This document shows positions 1 to 7,855 of a stretch of DNA of 64,000 nucleotides, piece after piece. Location of the stretch: contig NZ_JAFHKT010000151.1 in the NCBI RefSeq assembly GCF_017052465.1, positions 496,001-560,000 of the forward strand. Reading direction: 5' to 3'. Numbering within the stretch: position 1 is the first letter of the stretch; each line of letters begins with the position of its first letter. Under the pieces are notes generated by a model that worked only from the letters and a program-made list of their open reading frames with translations, was not told the DNA's origin and did not search any database. Origin of the DNA: Arthrobacter pascens (GTDB taxonomy: Bacteria > Actinomycetota > Actinomycetes > Actinomycetales > Micrococcaceae). The position numbers were made by a program, and so were the translations under genes.

Positions 1-402
1 AAGTGTCAGAAAGAGCGTATTCCTCTCTCCGCGGCCCGCTCCGACGATCAGTTCTGCATGGCCGAAGGCCCTGGCGTCATTCAAGATGAAGACGGGAACG
101 CCACAAGACCTTTCGAGCTCCGCCGCTATCGGATAGTTCATCCAGTTGCCCGGGATGTTCGGAATAAAGATCGTGGATTTAGTCTGTGTGTTGACAAGCC
201 CCGGCAACGCCAAGCCAACTGCGCGAGTTGTGGGATCCAGGCTTGCCGTGAGGTCCTTCAGAAGGCTGATGAGTGCTTCGCCCCCTTGCCGGGGGGTCGG
301 GACGTCCCCTGCGGCGACGACATTGGTGTCTTCAACCATTGACCACTTGATGCGGGTACCGCCGACGTCAATACCGAGGTATCGGCCAGATTCGGCCATC
401 AT
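1..402 (-). CDS. ROK family sugar kinase, N-terminal part (runs off the left edge)
   Basis: This is the first ~134 residues of a ROK-type sugar kinase; the 3' part lies outside the window. The start is ATG at 402, and the next codon is also ATG. The N terminus reads GRYLGIDVGGTRIKWSMVED, the phosphate-binding DVGGT loop of the actin-like ATPase fold, and NDARAFGHAE later in the fragment is the conserved ROK NDA segment. The ATG overlaps the stop of the upstream oxidoreductase gene (ATGA at 402-399), so the two are translationally coupled. ROK kinases phosphorylate hexoses or act as sugar-binding repressors. No helix-turn-helix precedes the kinase fold, so a kinase is favoured. The sugar cannot be told from this fragment. 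Confidence 0.88.
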   Translation of the reverse strand, partial: MMAESGRYLGIDVGGTRIKWSMVEDTNVVAAGDVPTPRQGGEALISLLKDLTASLDPTTRAVGLALPGLVNTQTKSTIFIPNIPGNWMNYPIAAELERSCGVPVFILNDARAFGHAELIVGAGRGERNTLFLTL

Positions 403-1559
403 GTCCCTTTCGGTAGCGCGCCGGAATTATTCGAGTTGGATGCACTTTGATCTCGGAGTGTCCTCACTGCCGAGCCGCCGAGGTCGGTCAGGCGTACCCT
501 TTGGCCCGTTTCGGCGCCGCGTACAGCGGCTTCCACAATGGCATGCCCGATTCGGGAGGTAGCGGCGCTCAACGGCGAATCCAACGGGCGGCTAGTCCGC
601 AGGTGAGCGACAACGTTTGCCAGCGCAGTCCTGTCCTCAAGGGCAATCTCATCGACCCCAATGCGCTCGGGTGCTGAACCGTTGCCCCTGGTCAGGGTCA
701 CTTCAACGTCGTAATCCCACGAAGTGATACTCCCGGTGGCACCGGTGATCACGAACCCGCAACGCGGGCTCGGCTGAAGACTCCACGGGTCACTGAGGGT
801 TCCCCATCGGGTTTCGAAGACCGAAAGACCCGTAGCGTAGCGGGCGATCACCACGGATTGCTCGTCAACCTCAAGCCCTTCAGGAATGAACCAGTCCGCC
901 GTAACTGATTCGGGAAGGCCGCCATTACGGAACCAGGTGCCTAAAGTGACTCCGTAGCCCAGATAGTCACGAAGGCTTCCGCCGCCCGCATCGCTCGAAT
1001 AGAACCAGCTGGAGGCCTTTTCCTCGGTCGTGGGGGAGGTCTCCACCTTTCCGTGGGAATGGAACAGCGGTCCTCGATTGCCGTCATAGAAATGAACAGC
1101 TTGGACGTCTCCAATGGAACCCTCAGCGATCAGGCGTTTGGCTGTTCTGTGCGATGGGAGCCAGGCCAGGGGCCAGTTCACCGTCAGCAGAGTGCCATTG
1201 GCTTGGCTGCTGGAGATCATTCTGTCAACGGCCTCAAGGGAGTCAGCAAAGGGCTTCTCCAGAATGACATGAATGCCGGCACTGGCCAGCGCTTGGACAA
1301 CATCAGCGTGGGCTGCGGTGGTTGTGCACACAAATGCGATGTCAGGATCTGTGACGGAGATGAGGGCGTCCAGTTCCTTCAAGCTGCCGAAGCTTGGCAC
1401 GTCTAGGTTCAGGCTGAACGCCACGTCGCTGACCCGGGACAGGTCATCCCCGATGAGACCAACCACTGCTGTGTCGGGGTGGTCGATCGCCGTCTGGAGC
1501 TGGTCCCCGATATGCATGTGATCGAAGCCAACACCAATGACCCTCAATGGACTTGTCAC
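399..1559 (-). CDS. Gfo/Idh/MocA family NAD(P)-dependent oxidoreductase
   Basis: About 386 aa. The N-terminal Rossmann segment LRVIGVGFDHMHIGDQ binds the nucleotide, and ILEKPFAD is the EKP motif that marks Gfo/Idh/MocA sugar dehydrogenases. The GTG at 1559 is preferred over the farther upstream ATG at 1655 because AAGGAA lies about 8 nt before it and the upstream extension shows no domain; that ATG also sits inside the promoter. The family oxidises or reduces sugars, inositols and sugar acids with NAD(P). The partner gene is a ROK kinase overlapping by 4 nt, so the pair probably degrades one sugar or polyol. The substrate is unknown. Confidence 0.85.
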   Translation of the reverse strand: MTSPLRVIGVGFDHMHIGDQLQTAIDHPDTAVVGLIGDDLSRVSDVAFSLNLDVPSFGSLKELDALISVTDPDIAFVCTTTAAHADVVQALASAGIHVILEKPFADSLEAVDRMISSSQANGTLLTVNWPLAWLPSHRTAKRLIAEGSIGDVQAVHFYDGNRGPLFHSHGKVETSPTTEEKASSWFYSSDAGGGSLRDYLGYGVTLGTWFRNGGLPESVTADWFIPEGLEVDEQSVVIARYATGLSVFETRWGTLSDPWSLQPSPRCGFVITGATGSITSWDYDVEVTLTRGNGSAPERIGVDEIALEDRTALANVVAHLRTSRPLDSPLSAATSRIGHAIVEAAVRGAETGQRVRLTDLGGSAVRTLRDQSASNSNNSGALPKGT

Positions 1560-1589
1560 TCTCGATTTCCTTACGTACTCGCTATCGAA

Positions 1590-1617
1590 CTCAAATGAGA
1601 TCCTATATCTCAAATGA
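1590..1617 (-). repeat. Direct repeat TCATTTGAG x2 in the leader of the oxidoreductase-kinase pair
   Basis: CTCAAATGA occurs at 1590-1598 and again at 1609-1617, a period of 19 bp (about two helical turns). Related GTATCAAAT and GTATCATTT words lie at the promoter (1641-1649) and at 1612-1620. The repeats sit in the presumed 5' leader, between the promoter and the GTG start. A regulator operator is an inference from this position. Confidence 0.4.
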
Positions 1618-1626
1618 TACCTCTCG

Positions 1627-1655
1627 ATGGTATGTGCGCTATTTGATACTGTCAA
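1627..1655 (-). promoter_or_regulatory. Sigma-70 type promoter for the oxidoreductase-kinase pair
   Basis: On the minus strand there is a perfect -35 TTGACA (1655-1650), a 17-nt spacer and a -10 TACCAT (1632-1627). Transcription would begin near 1620, about 60 nt before the GTG start. Confidence 0.6.
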
Positions 1656-1849
1656 CGGCGCGAGATCGAGAAGGCTGGGCGCGGTGGCACAGGTGTGAGC
1701 CCGTTCGGCAAATGTTAGTCAACGACAGTCCGGCGGGACCGGGAATGCCGCCGGTCGCATGCGCGCAGCGATCAGGCAGTGCGCCGGGCGGGCCGGGCAA
1801 GTCCTGCGCCGCGGGAAGCCTTCGGGCTGAAGCCTGCGCCGCCACCTCT

Positions 1850-2124
1850 CGGCTTGTGGAAGAAGACTTCTCCACGGCCTGGGGGATTCGGACCCTTGCG
1901 GCAGGCCGGCACTACTACCAGCCGATGTCTCACCACAGCGGCTCTGTGTGGCCGCCGACACCATGCTGGCCGCAGAGGGCGCGCGCGACGCGGCAGACCA
2001 CTTCGGGAATGCGCTGCCGGAGCTTTTTGGCGGATTCGCCCGCGCCGAGTTTCCCATGCCCGTGGAGTACCACCATGCGGGATCACCGCAGGCCTGGGCC
2101 GCCGCCGCGAGGATGTCAGCTAAC
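1850..2124 (+). pseudogene. Remnant of an amylo-alpha-1,6-glucosidase (glycogen debranching-type) gene
   Basis: Two adjacent reading frames carry consecutive conserved blocks of the C-terminal part of amylo-alpha-1,6-glucosidase-like proteins. Frame 2 from 1850 encodes STAWGIRTLAAG followed by PMSHHSGSVWP. The match then moves to frame 1 near 1950, encoding DTMLAAEG, then ALPELFGGFAR and AGSPQAWAAAARM. The block order matches the family (GWGIRTLA, YNPMSYHNGSVWP, LPELF, SPQAWA). A 1-nt frameshift splits it, both ends are missing and no start codon or Shine-Dalgarno remains. I see no function left. Family motifs are from memory; the frameshift and both frames are read directly. The stretch 1660-1850 holds nothing I can recognise. 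Confidence 0.6.
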
Positions 2125-2268
2125 CGGCCGATTTCCGACCAGGACCAGCATGGTAGAGGCATCGGCCGGTGGCCGTGAGCTCACCACTGCCTGGGGTGTG
2201 GTTCTTGTCCCGCCGGCTGTCAGCGCGCCCGGCCCTACGATCATCACTGAAGAGTCGGAAGTTTCCCT

Positions 2269-3391
2269 GTGAAGATCACAAGCATCGAGCTCTATCAGGT
2301 AGATCTGCCCTACTCGGGCGGTGTCTATCAGCTCTCCAAAGGCCGGTCCTATGATTCCTTTGACGCATCCATCGTCAAGATCACCAGCGACGACGGAACC
2401 ACGGGCTGGGGCGAAAGCACACTTTTCGGCTCGACTTACATCGCCGCGCACGCACTTGGCACCCGGGCCGGCGTCGCCGAACTGGCCCCTGCGCTCCTGG
2501 GCCGCGACCCGCGCCAGGTCGACCGGATCAATGCCTGACGAACGACACCCTCGTCGGACACAATCACGCCAAAACACCGCTCGACGTCGCGTGCTGGGAC
2601 CTGTTCGGCTAATCGGTCGGACTGCCCGTCTGCGAACTGCTCGGCGGCTCCACCCAATCCCCATGCCCATGATCTCCTCCATCTATGCCGGGGACCCTGA
2701 AGACACGCGCCACCGGGTCGCCGAACACCGGGCCCGGGGCTACCGCGGACACTCCATCAAAATCGGAGCTCTGGACAGCGAAGGAGGACCCGCCCTCGAC
2801 GCCGAACGCATTGCCGCTAGCCTTGCAGACAAGCAGCCCGGCGAATTCTTCCTCGTCGACGCCAACGGCGGGCTGCTGCCCGAGACTGCACTGCGGATGC
2901 TCGCCATGCTCCCGCCGGGACTCGATTTCGTGCTCGAAGCCCCGTGTGCCACGTGGCGGGAAACCCTGTCCCTCAGGCAGCGCTGCCGCTACCCCGTCAT
3001 CCTCGACGAACTCGCCCAACAGGACGAGGACCTCGCCTGGGCAGCCGCCCACGACGTGGCCGACGGCATCGGACTGAAAATCTCCAAAGCAGGTGGGCTA
3101 ACTCCCGGCAGACGCCAACGTGACATTGCCCGTGCCAACGGGTTCACCGTAAGCGTCCAGGACACGGTTGGTTCGGCCATCGCCTTCGCAGCGATCACCC
3201 ACCTCGGAGCGACCGTACCCGAACGACTGCTCCGCTGCGTCCTGAACTGCGAGGACATGGTTTCCCTCAACACTGTGAAGTTCGACCCCATCCACAAAGA
3301 CGGCGGAATCCTCCCGCCCGACGCACCAGGCCTGGGCATCACCGTCAATGAAGACGTCCTCGGCGACCCCGTAGCAGCGTGGGGCGAATAG
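2269..3391 (+). pseudogene. Frameshifted enolase-superfamily (mandelate racemase/muconate lactonizing-like) dehydratase
   Basis: The gene begins normally with MKITSIELYQVDLPYSGGVY but hits TGA at 2536-2538. The match resumes one frame over (TNDTLVGHNHAKTPLDVACW), meets an in-frame TAA at 2610-2612 where family members usually have a lysine (DLFG-stop-SVGLPVCELL), then shifts again near 2660 and runs intact to 3391. The last part keeps the catalytic set: SIKIG, metal ligands in VDANGG, LEAPC and LDEL, and LKISKAGG. The intact gene would be about 370 aa and looks like the cis-3-hydroxyproline dehydratase / proline-betaine epimerase branch. With two frameshifts and one stop it is a pseudogene unless the sequence is wrong. 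Its neighbour upstream is also a remnant. Confidence 0.85.
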
Positions 3392-3404
3392 CCCGTGCCG
3401 CCGC

Positions 3405-4916
3405 CTATTTCCGGGCGGCCCAGGGGTCGGCGATGCCGATGTACTGGGTGGTGGTGTATTCGGCGATGCCTTCGGATCCGCCTTCGCGGCCGAGGCCTGA
3501 CTGTTTGACGCCTCCGAAGGGTGCTGCCGCGTTGGAGATGACGCCGGCGTTGAAGCCCACCATGCCGAATTCGATCTGTTCGGCCACGCGCAGGAGGCGG
3601 TTGAAGTCCCGGCTGTAGAGGTAGGACACCAGGCCGTATTCGCTGGCGTTGGCCAGCCGGACCGCGCCCTCCTCGGTGGCAAAGGTGGTCACGGGCGCCA
3701 CCGGGCCGAAAATTTCCTGGCGGAGGATCTCTGCGCCGTTCGGGACGTTCGCGAGCACGGTGGGGTGGTAGAAGTAACCGGCGCCTTCCACCGGTGAACC
3801 GCCGGTGACGGCGGTGGCGCCGGCGTCGACGGCGGCGCTCACCAGCGCGTGCACGTCGTCGCGGGCGCCGGCGTCGATCAGGGGTCCCACCTGGGTGCCG
3901 GGGTCGGTGCCGCGGCCGGTGATCAGGGCGCCCATGGCGGCGGCGAACTTTTCGGTGAATTCGGCGGCGACGGACTCCTGGACCAGGAAGCGGTTCGCGG
4001 CAGTGCAGGCCTCGCCCATGTTCCGCATCTTGGCGGCCATGGCGCCGTCGACGGCGGCATCCAGGTCGGCGTCCTCGAAGACGATGAACGGGGCGTTGCC
4101 GCCCAGTTCCATGGAGGTCCGCAGCACGTTCTGTGCGGCGTCGGCGATGAGGCGTTTGCCCACCGGGGTGGAGCCGGTGAAGGAGACCTTGCGCAGCCGC
4201 GGGTCCGCCAGCAGCGGGCCGGAAATGCCTGAGGCGCTGCTGGATGAGACGACGTTGAGCACGCCCGCGGGGAGTCCGGCGTCGAGCATGGTCTGGGCGA
4301 AGAGCTGGGCGGTCAGCGGGGTGAGTTTGGCGGGCTTGAGCACCATGGTGCAGCCGGCGGCGACGGCGGGGGCTACTTTGCGGGTGGCCATGGCGAGCGG
4401 GAAGTTCCATGGCGTGATGAGCAGGCACGGTCCCACGGGTTTGTGCTGGACGAGGATCTTGTTCTTGCCCTCGGGGGTGGTGAGGTAGCGGCCGTAGTCG
4501 CGGACGGTTTCCTCGGAGAACCAGCGCAGGAACTCGGCGCCATAGGTCACCTCGCCGCGGGCTTCGGCCAGCGGCTTGCCCATCTCCAGGGTCATCAGCA
4601 GCGCGAAGTCCTCGGCGCGTTCGGTCACGAGGTCGAAGGCGCGGCGCAGGATTTCGGCACGTTCCCGGGGCGCCGTCCGGGCCCAGGAGGCCTGGACCTT
4701 GTCCGCTGCGTCGAGCGCGGCGAGGGCGTCCTCGCTGGTGGCGGAGGCCAGCGTGGCGAGCACCTCCCCGGTGGCGGGGTCGTGGACGTCGAACGTGCCG
4801 CCGTCGGACGCGTCCCGCCACTGCCCGCCGATGAGCAGGCCGGTGGGGACGGAGGCGATCAGCGCGTCCTCGCGCTCAGCGGTGACGGCAGGGGAGATTA
4901 CGGGGGACGTGGTCAT
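3405..4916 (-). CDS. gabD: Succinate-semialdehyde dehydrogenase (NAD(P)+)
   Basis: 503 aa, normal aldehyde dehydrogenase length. ITPWNFP contains the oxyanion Asn171, MELGGN the general base Glu270, and GEACTAANRF the nucleophile Cys304. GAGGAG lies 8 nt before the ATG. It is the last gene of the hpa operon. HpaI releases succinate semialdehyde from homoprotocatechuate catabolism, so oxidation to succinate is the expected job, and the GabD-like sequence agrees. A less specific ALDH is possible. The 120-nt gap to hpaI is filled by tandem repeats, so it may be transcribed less than the upstream genes. Confidence 0.85.
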   Translation of the reverse strand: MTTSPVISPAVTAEREDALIASVPTGLLIGGQWRDASDGGTFDVHDPATGEVLATLASATSEDALAALDAADKVQASWARTAPRERAEILRRAFDLVTERAEDFALLMTLEMGKPLAEARGEVTYGAEFLRWFSEETVRDYGRYLTTPEGKNKILVQHKPVGPCLLITPWNFPLAMATRKVAPAVAAGCTMVLKPAKLTPLTAQLFAQTMLDAGLPAGVLNVVSSSSASGISGPLLADPRLRKVSFTGSTPVGKRLIADAAQNVLRTSMELGGNAPFIVFEDADLDAAVDGAMAAKMRNMGEACTAANRFLVQESVAAEFTEKFAAAMGALITGRGTDPGTQVGPLIDAGARDDVHALVSAAVDAGATAVTGGSPVEGAGYFYHPTVLANVPNGAEILRQEIFGPVAPVTTFATEEGAVRLANASEYGLVSYLYSRDFNRLLRVAEQIEFGMVGFNAGVISNAAAPFGGVKQSGLGREGGSEGIAEYTTTQYIGIADPWAARK

Positions 4917-4956
4917 ACGGGGGTCTCCTCAGGAAAGTATGGGCGGGGCAGTCCGG

Positions 4957-5075
4957 GGTTTCGGCAGGCTCAACCCCCGGGGGCAGGTCAGTAACTGTCA
5001 GCGGTTTCGACAGACTCAACCCCCGGTGGGGGCAGGTCAGTAGCTGTCGGGGGTTTCGACGGGCTCAGCCACCGG
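4957..5075. repeat. Tandem GTTTCGACAGGCTCAACC-type repeats between gabD and hpaI
   Basis: Two imperfect units of about 46-49 bp (4957-5002 and 5003-5051) plus a partial third (5052-5075). Each begins GGTTTCGRCRGRCTCARCC, followed in the full units by CCCGG, GGGGGCAGGTCAGTA and CTGTC. The third unit and part of the second lie inside the hpaI 3' end and encode its last residues. This looks like a REP/MITE-like intergenic repeat. Confidence 0.75.
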
Positions 5076-5858
5076 GTCGTTGGCGATGTATGTGGACGCG
5101 AGGGCTTCGGAGGCCCGGGCAAGGATCGCGACGTCGGCGCCCACGAGCACAAACGAGGCGCCGCCGGCAAGGTACGCCCGTGCGGTGCCCTCGTTGAAGG
5201 CGTTGACGCCGGCAGGTTTGCCGGCCGTCTTCGCCGCGGTGAGGCAGTGTTCGACGGCGGCACGCACTTCGGGGTGTTCCTGCTGTCCCAGCAGGCCCAT
5301 GGACGCGGCGAGATCGGCGGGGCCCAGGAAGATGGCGTCCACTCCATCGACGGCGAGGATGTTCTCCACTGCGGCCACGGCCGCTTCGGATTCGATCTGC
5401 ACTGTCACGCTGACGGTTTCAGCTGCCCGGGCGAGGTAGTCCGGGATGCGGTTCCAGCGCGCGGCGCGGGCCAGTGAGGACCCGACGCCGCGGACGCCGT
5501 GGGGCGGATACCGCGTCGCGGCCACGGCGGCCTCGGCTTCCGCTGCGGAGTTGACCATGGGAACCAGCAGGTTCTGCACGCCAAGATCCAGGTACTGCTT
5601 GAACACCACGGTGTCGTTCACCGGAGGCCGGACCATGGCCTGGACGGGGTAGCCGTTGACGGCCTGGAGCTGGGCGAGGATGGATTCGAGCCCGTTGGGG
5701 CTGTGTTCGGCGTCGATCAGGAGCCAGTCCAAGCCTGCCCCGGCGCAGATTTCGGCCACGAGCGGGCTCCCGGAGCACACCCACATCCCGGCCAGTGGGC
5801 GGTCAGCGGCGGCGAGGGCCTCGCGGAAGGTGGCGTCAGGTTCTAGACGAAGCGGCAT
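5037..5858 (-). CDS. hpaI: 4-hydroxy-2-oxoheptane-1,7-dioate aldolase (HpcH/HpaI family)
   Basis: 273 aa. It is a class II metal-dependent aldolase that splits 4-hydroxy-2-oxoheptanedioate into pyruvate and succinate semialdehyde. Visible family motifs are LLIDAEHSPN (catalytic His), AMVRPP (pyruvate-binding Arg), VQIES (metal Glu) and LGPADLAASMG (metal Asp). The ATG at 5858 lies inside the end of hpaH (16-nt overlap), indicating coupling. The C terminus VAEPVETPDSY is encoded by an intergenic-type tandem repeat, so the original stop was probably lost and replaced. Confidence 0.92.
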   Translation of the reverse strand: MPLRLEPDATFREALAAADRPLAGMWVCSGSPLVAEICAGAGLDWLLIDAEHSPNGLESILAQLQAVNGYPVQAMVRPPVNDTVVFKQYLDLGVQNLLVPMVNSAAEAEAAVAATRYPPHGVRGVGSSLARAARWNRIPDYLARAAETVSVTVQIESEAAVAAVENILAVDGVDAIFLGPADLAASMGLLGQQEHPEVRAAVEHCLTAAKTAGKPAGVNAFNEGTARAYLAGGASFVLVGADVAILARASEALASTYIANDPVAEPVETPDSY

Positions 5859-6628
5859 GTCACAGCTCCCAGCGGTCCGTAGTCGGCGTGGACGGTGTCG
5901 CCCTTGTATACCCAGAGCGGCCGGGTGAAGGAGCCGGCCAGGATGATGTCGCCGGCCTTCATGCTGTCCCCGTGGGCGGCGATCTTGTTGGCCAGCCAGT
6001 GCACGCCGTTGGCAGGGTGGTCCAGGACGCCTGCGGCCACGCCGGTTTCCTCCACGGTCTGGTTCTTGTACAGGATGGCGGAGACCCAGCGGAGGTCGAC
6101 GGCGTCCGGCTTCACCGGGCGGCCGCCCACCACCATGGCGCCCATGGCGGCGTTGTCGGAGATGGTGTCCACGATGGTCCGGCCCTCCATCTCGATCCGC
6201 GAATCCAGGATCTCGAGCGCCGGAACCACGTAGTCGGTGGCGTTCAGGACATCGAAGATGGTGCAGCCGGGGCCCTTGAGACTGTCCTTGAGGACGAACG
6301 CCAGCTCCACCTCCACCCGCGGGTGCGTGTACTTGTCCCATTCCACGGAGCAGCCGGTGTCGAGGACCATGTCATCGAAGATGGCGCCGTAATCCGGTTC
6401 GGTGATGCCGGTGGCGGCCTGCATGGCCTTCGACGTGAGGCCGATCTTGCGCCCCACCAGGGTCCTGCCGGCGTCCTCGTTGCGGCGCCGCCACAACTGC
6501 TGCACCGCATAGGAATCCTCCACCGTCATGTCCGGATAGCGGGCAGTCAGGCGCGGGACGGGGGTGCGGCTGCGGCCGGCCTCCACCAGCTCGTCGGCAA
6601 TGGCCTCAATCGTCTTCGGGTCAAGCAT
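5843..6628 (-). CDS. hpaH: 2-oxo-hept-4-ene-1,7-dioate hydratase (HpaH)
   Basis: About 261 aa, of the 2-keto-4-pentenoate hydratase/FAH-like fold. Motifs are LVGRKIGLTS, PRVEVELAFVL (metal-binding Glu residues) and ILAGSFTRPL near the end. It adds water to 2-oxohept-4-ene-1,7-dioate, the step before HpaI. The ATG at 6628 is chosen because GAGGAG is 7 nt upstream; the longer frame begins only with TTG at 6643. It overlaps hpaI by 16 nt. Confidence 0.9.
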   Translation of the reverse strand: MLDPKTIEAIADELVEAGRSRTPVPRLTARYPDMTVEDSYAVQQLWRRRNEDAGRTLVGRKIGLTSKAMQAATGITEPDYGAIFDDMVLDTGCSVEWDKYTHPRVEVELAFVLKDSLKGPGCTIFDVLNATDYVVPALEILDSRIEMEGRTIVDTISDNAAMGAMVVGGRPVKPDAVDLRWVSAILYKNQTVEETGVAAGVLDHPANGVHWLANKIAAHGDSMKAGDIILAGSFTRPLWVYKGDTVHADYGPLGAVTCRFV

Positions 6629-6717
6629 TCGTACGCTCCTCAATGATGGGACGGGTCGGTTCGCGGGACAGGTGGCCGGGTCCGCACGTTCGGTGCGGGG
6701 CCGGCCGCGCTGCCACG

Positions 6718-7806
6718 CTAGACCTGTGCCCCGAGCTTGAAGCCGGTCTTTTCTCCGGCGGATCCGTCCTCTTCCTTGCGGGTGTAGGAGAAGCCGTCGG
6801 CGCCCACTGTCACGGCCATCTCGGATGCGTCGGTGCGCTCAATGACGGGTTGCGGGTTGCCGTCGAGGTCCAGGACCAGGGAAGCCTCGGTGTACCAGGA
6901 CGGGACCACGGGGTTGCCCCACCAGTCGCGGCGCTGGTTGTCGTGCACGTCCCAGGTCACGGTGGGGTTGTCCGGGTCGCCGGTGTAGTAGTCCTGGGTG
7001 TAGATCTCCACGCGGTGGCCGTCCGGGTCCAGGATGTAGAGGTAGAAGGCGTTGGACACGCCGTGCCGGCCGGGGCCGCGCTCGATCCGGTCCGAGATGC
7101 GCAGGGCGCCCATCTTGTCGCAGATCTGGATGATGTTGTGCTTCTCGTGGGTGGAGAACGCGATGTGGTGCAGGCGCGGGCCGTTGCCGCCGGTCAGGGC
7201 GGTGTCGTGCACGGTCTGCTTGCGGTGCATCCACGCGGCGTAGGTGACGCCGTCGGAGTCCTTGATGTCCTCGGAGACGCGGAAGCCGAGGTCCTCGAGG
7301 TACTTGCGGCCGCGGGGGACATCCGGGGTGACCTGGTTGAAGTGGTCCAGGCGGACCAGCTCACCTGCGGAGTAGAGGTCGTAACGCTGGGTGAGGCGTT
7401 CCACGTGCTCCACGTCGTAGAAGAATTCGTAGGGGAAGCCCAGCGGGTCCTCGACGCGGACCGAGTCGCCCACGCCCTTGGTGAAGCCGTCCTTGCGGCG
7501 TTCGGTGCGGCAGCCCAGTTCCTTGTAGTAGGCCTCGGCAGCATCCACTTCGGCCGGCGACTTCACGCGGTAGGCGAAGGCCGCGGCGGCGGCCACCGGG
7601 CCCTTGCGGAGCACCAGGTTGTGGTGGATGAACTCCTCGAAGGAGCGCAGGTAGATCGCGTTCTCGTCTTCCTCGGTGACGTGCAGGCCCAGCAGGTCCA
7701 CGTAGAACGCGCGGGACTTGGCGAGGTCAGTGACCACCAGTTCCAGGTACGCGCAGCGGACGATGTCCGGGGCAGGGACAGAGGGGGTGGGTACAAAGTT
7801 AGTCAT
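6718..7806 (-). CDS. hpaD: 3,4-dihydroxyphenylacetate (homoprotocatechuate) 2,3-dioxygenase
   Basis: 362 aa, an extradiol ring-cleavage dioxygenase of the vicinal-oxygen-chelate superfamily. The numbering fits the Brevibacterium/Arthrobacter HPCD/MndD enzymes: metal ligands His155 (LDHFNQV), His214 (RLHHIAF) and Glu267 (HRVEIYT), and second-sphere Asn157, Trp192, His200, Arg243, Tyr257 and Arg293 all fall on the expected residues. It opens homoprotocatechuate to 5-carboxymethyl-2-hydroxymuconate semialdehyde. The sequence alone does not say Fe or Mn, since both occur in this subfamily with identical ligands. It lies between hpaE and hpaH in the operon. Confidence 0.96.
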   Translation of the reverse strand: MTNFVPTPSVPAPDIVRCAYLELVVTDLAKSRAFYVDLLGLHVTEEDENAIYLRSFEEFIHHNLVLRKGPVAAAAAFAYRVKSPAEVDAAEAYYKELGCRTERRKDGFTKGVGDSVRVEDPLGFPYEFFYDVEHVERLTQRYDLYSAGELVRLDHFNQVTPDVPRGRKYLEDLGFRVSEDIKDSDGVTYAAWMHRKQTVHDTALTGGNGPRLHHIAFSTHEKHNIIQICDKMGALRISDRIERGPGRHGVSNAFYLYILDPDGHRVEIYTQDYYTGDPDNPTVTWDVHDNQRRDWWGNPVVPSWYTEASLVLDLDGNPQPVIERTDASEMAVTVGADGFSYTRKEEDGSAGEKTGFKLGAQV

Positions 7807-7855
7807 GATGTTCTCTCTTCGTTGAAAGGGGTCGGGTTGGCGCTGGCCTGAAGGC

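Noticed and set aside
1547-2272. Open frame of 241 codons on the plus strand
   Set aside because: It begins inside the oxidoreductase gene on the opposite strand, has no Shine-Dalgarno, and only a short part matches a family; treated as part of the debranching-enzyme remnant.
2989-4821. 610-codon open frame on the minus strand
   Set aside because: Arg/Pro-rich translation typical of a shadow frame of gabD; extends across the dehydratase pseudogene without any domain.
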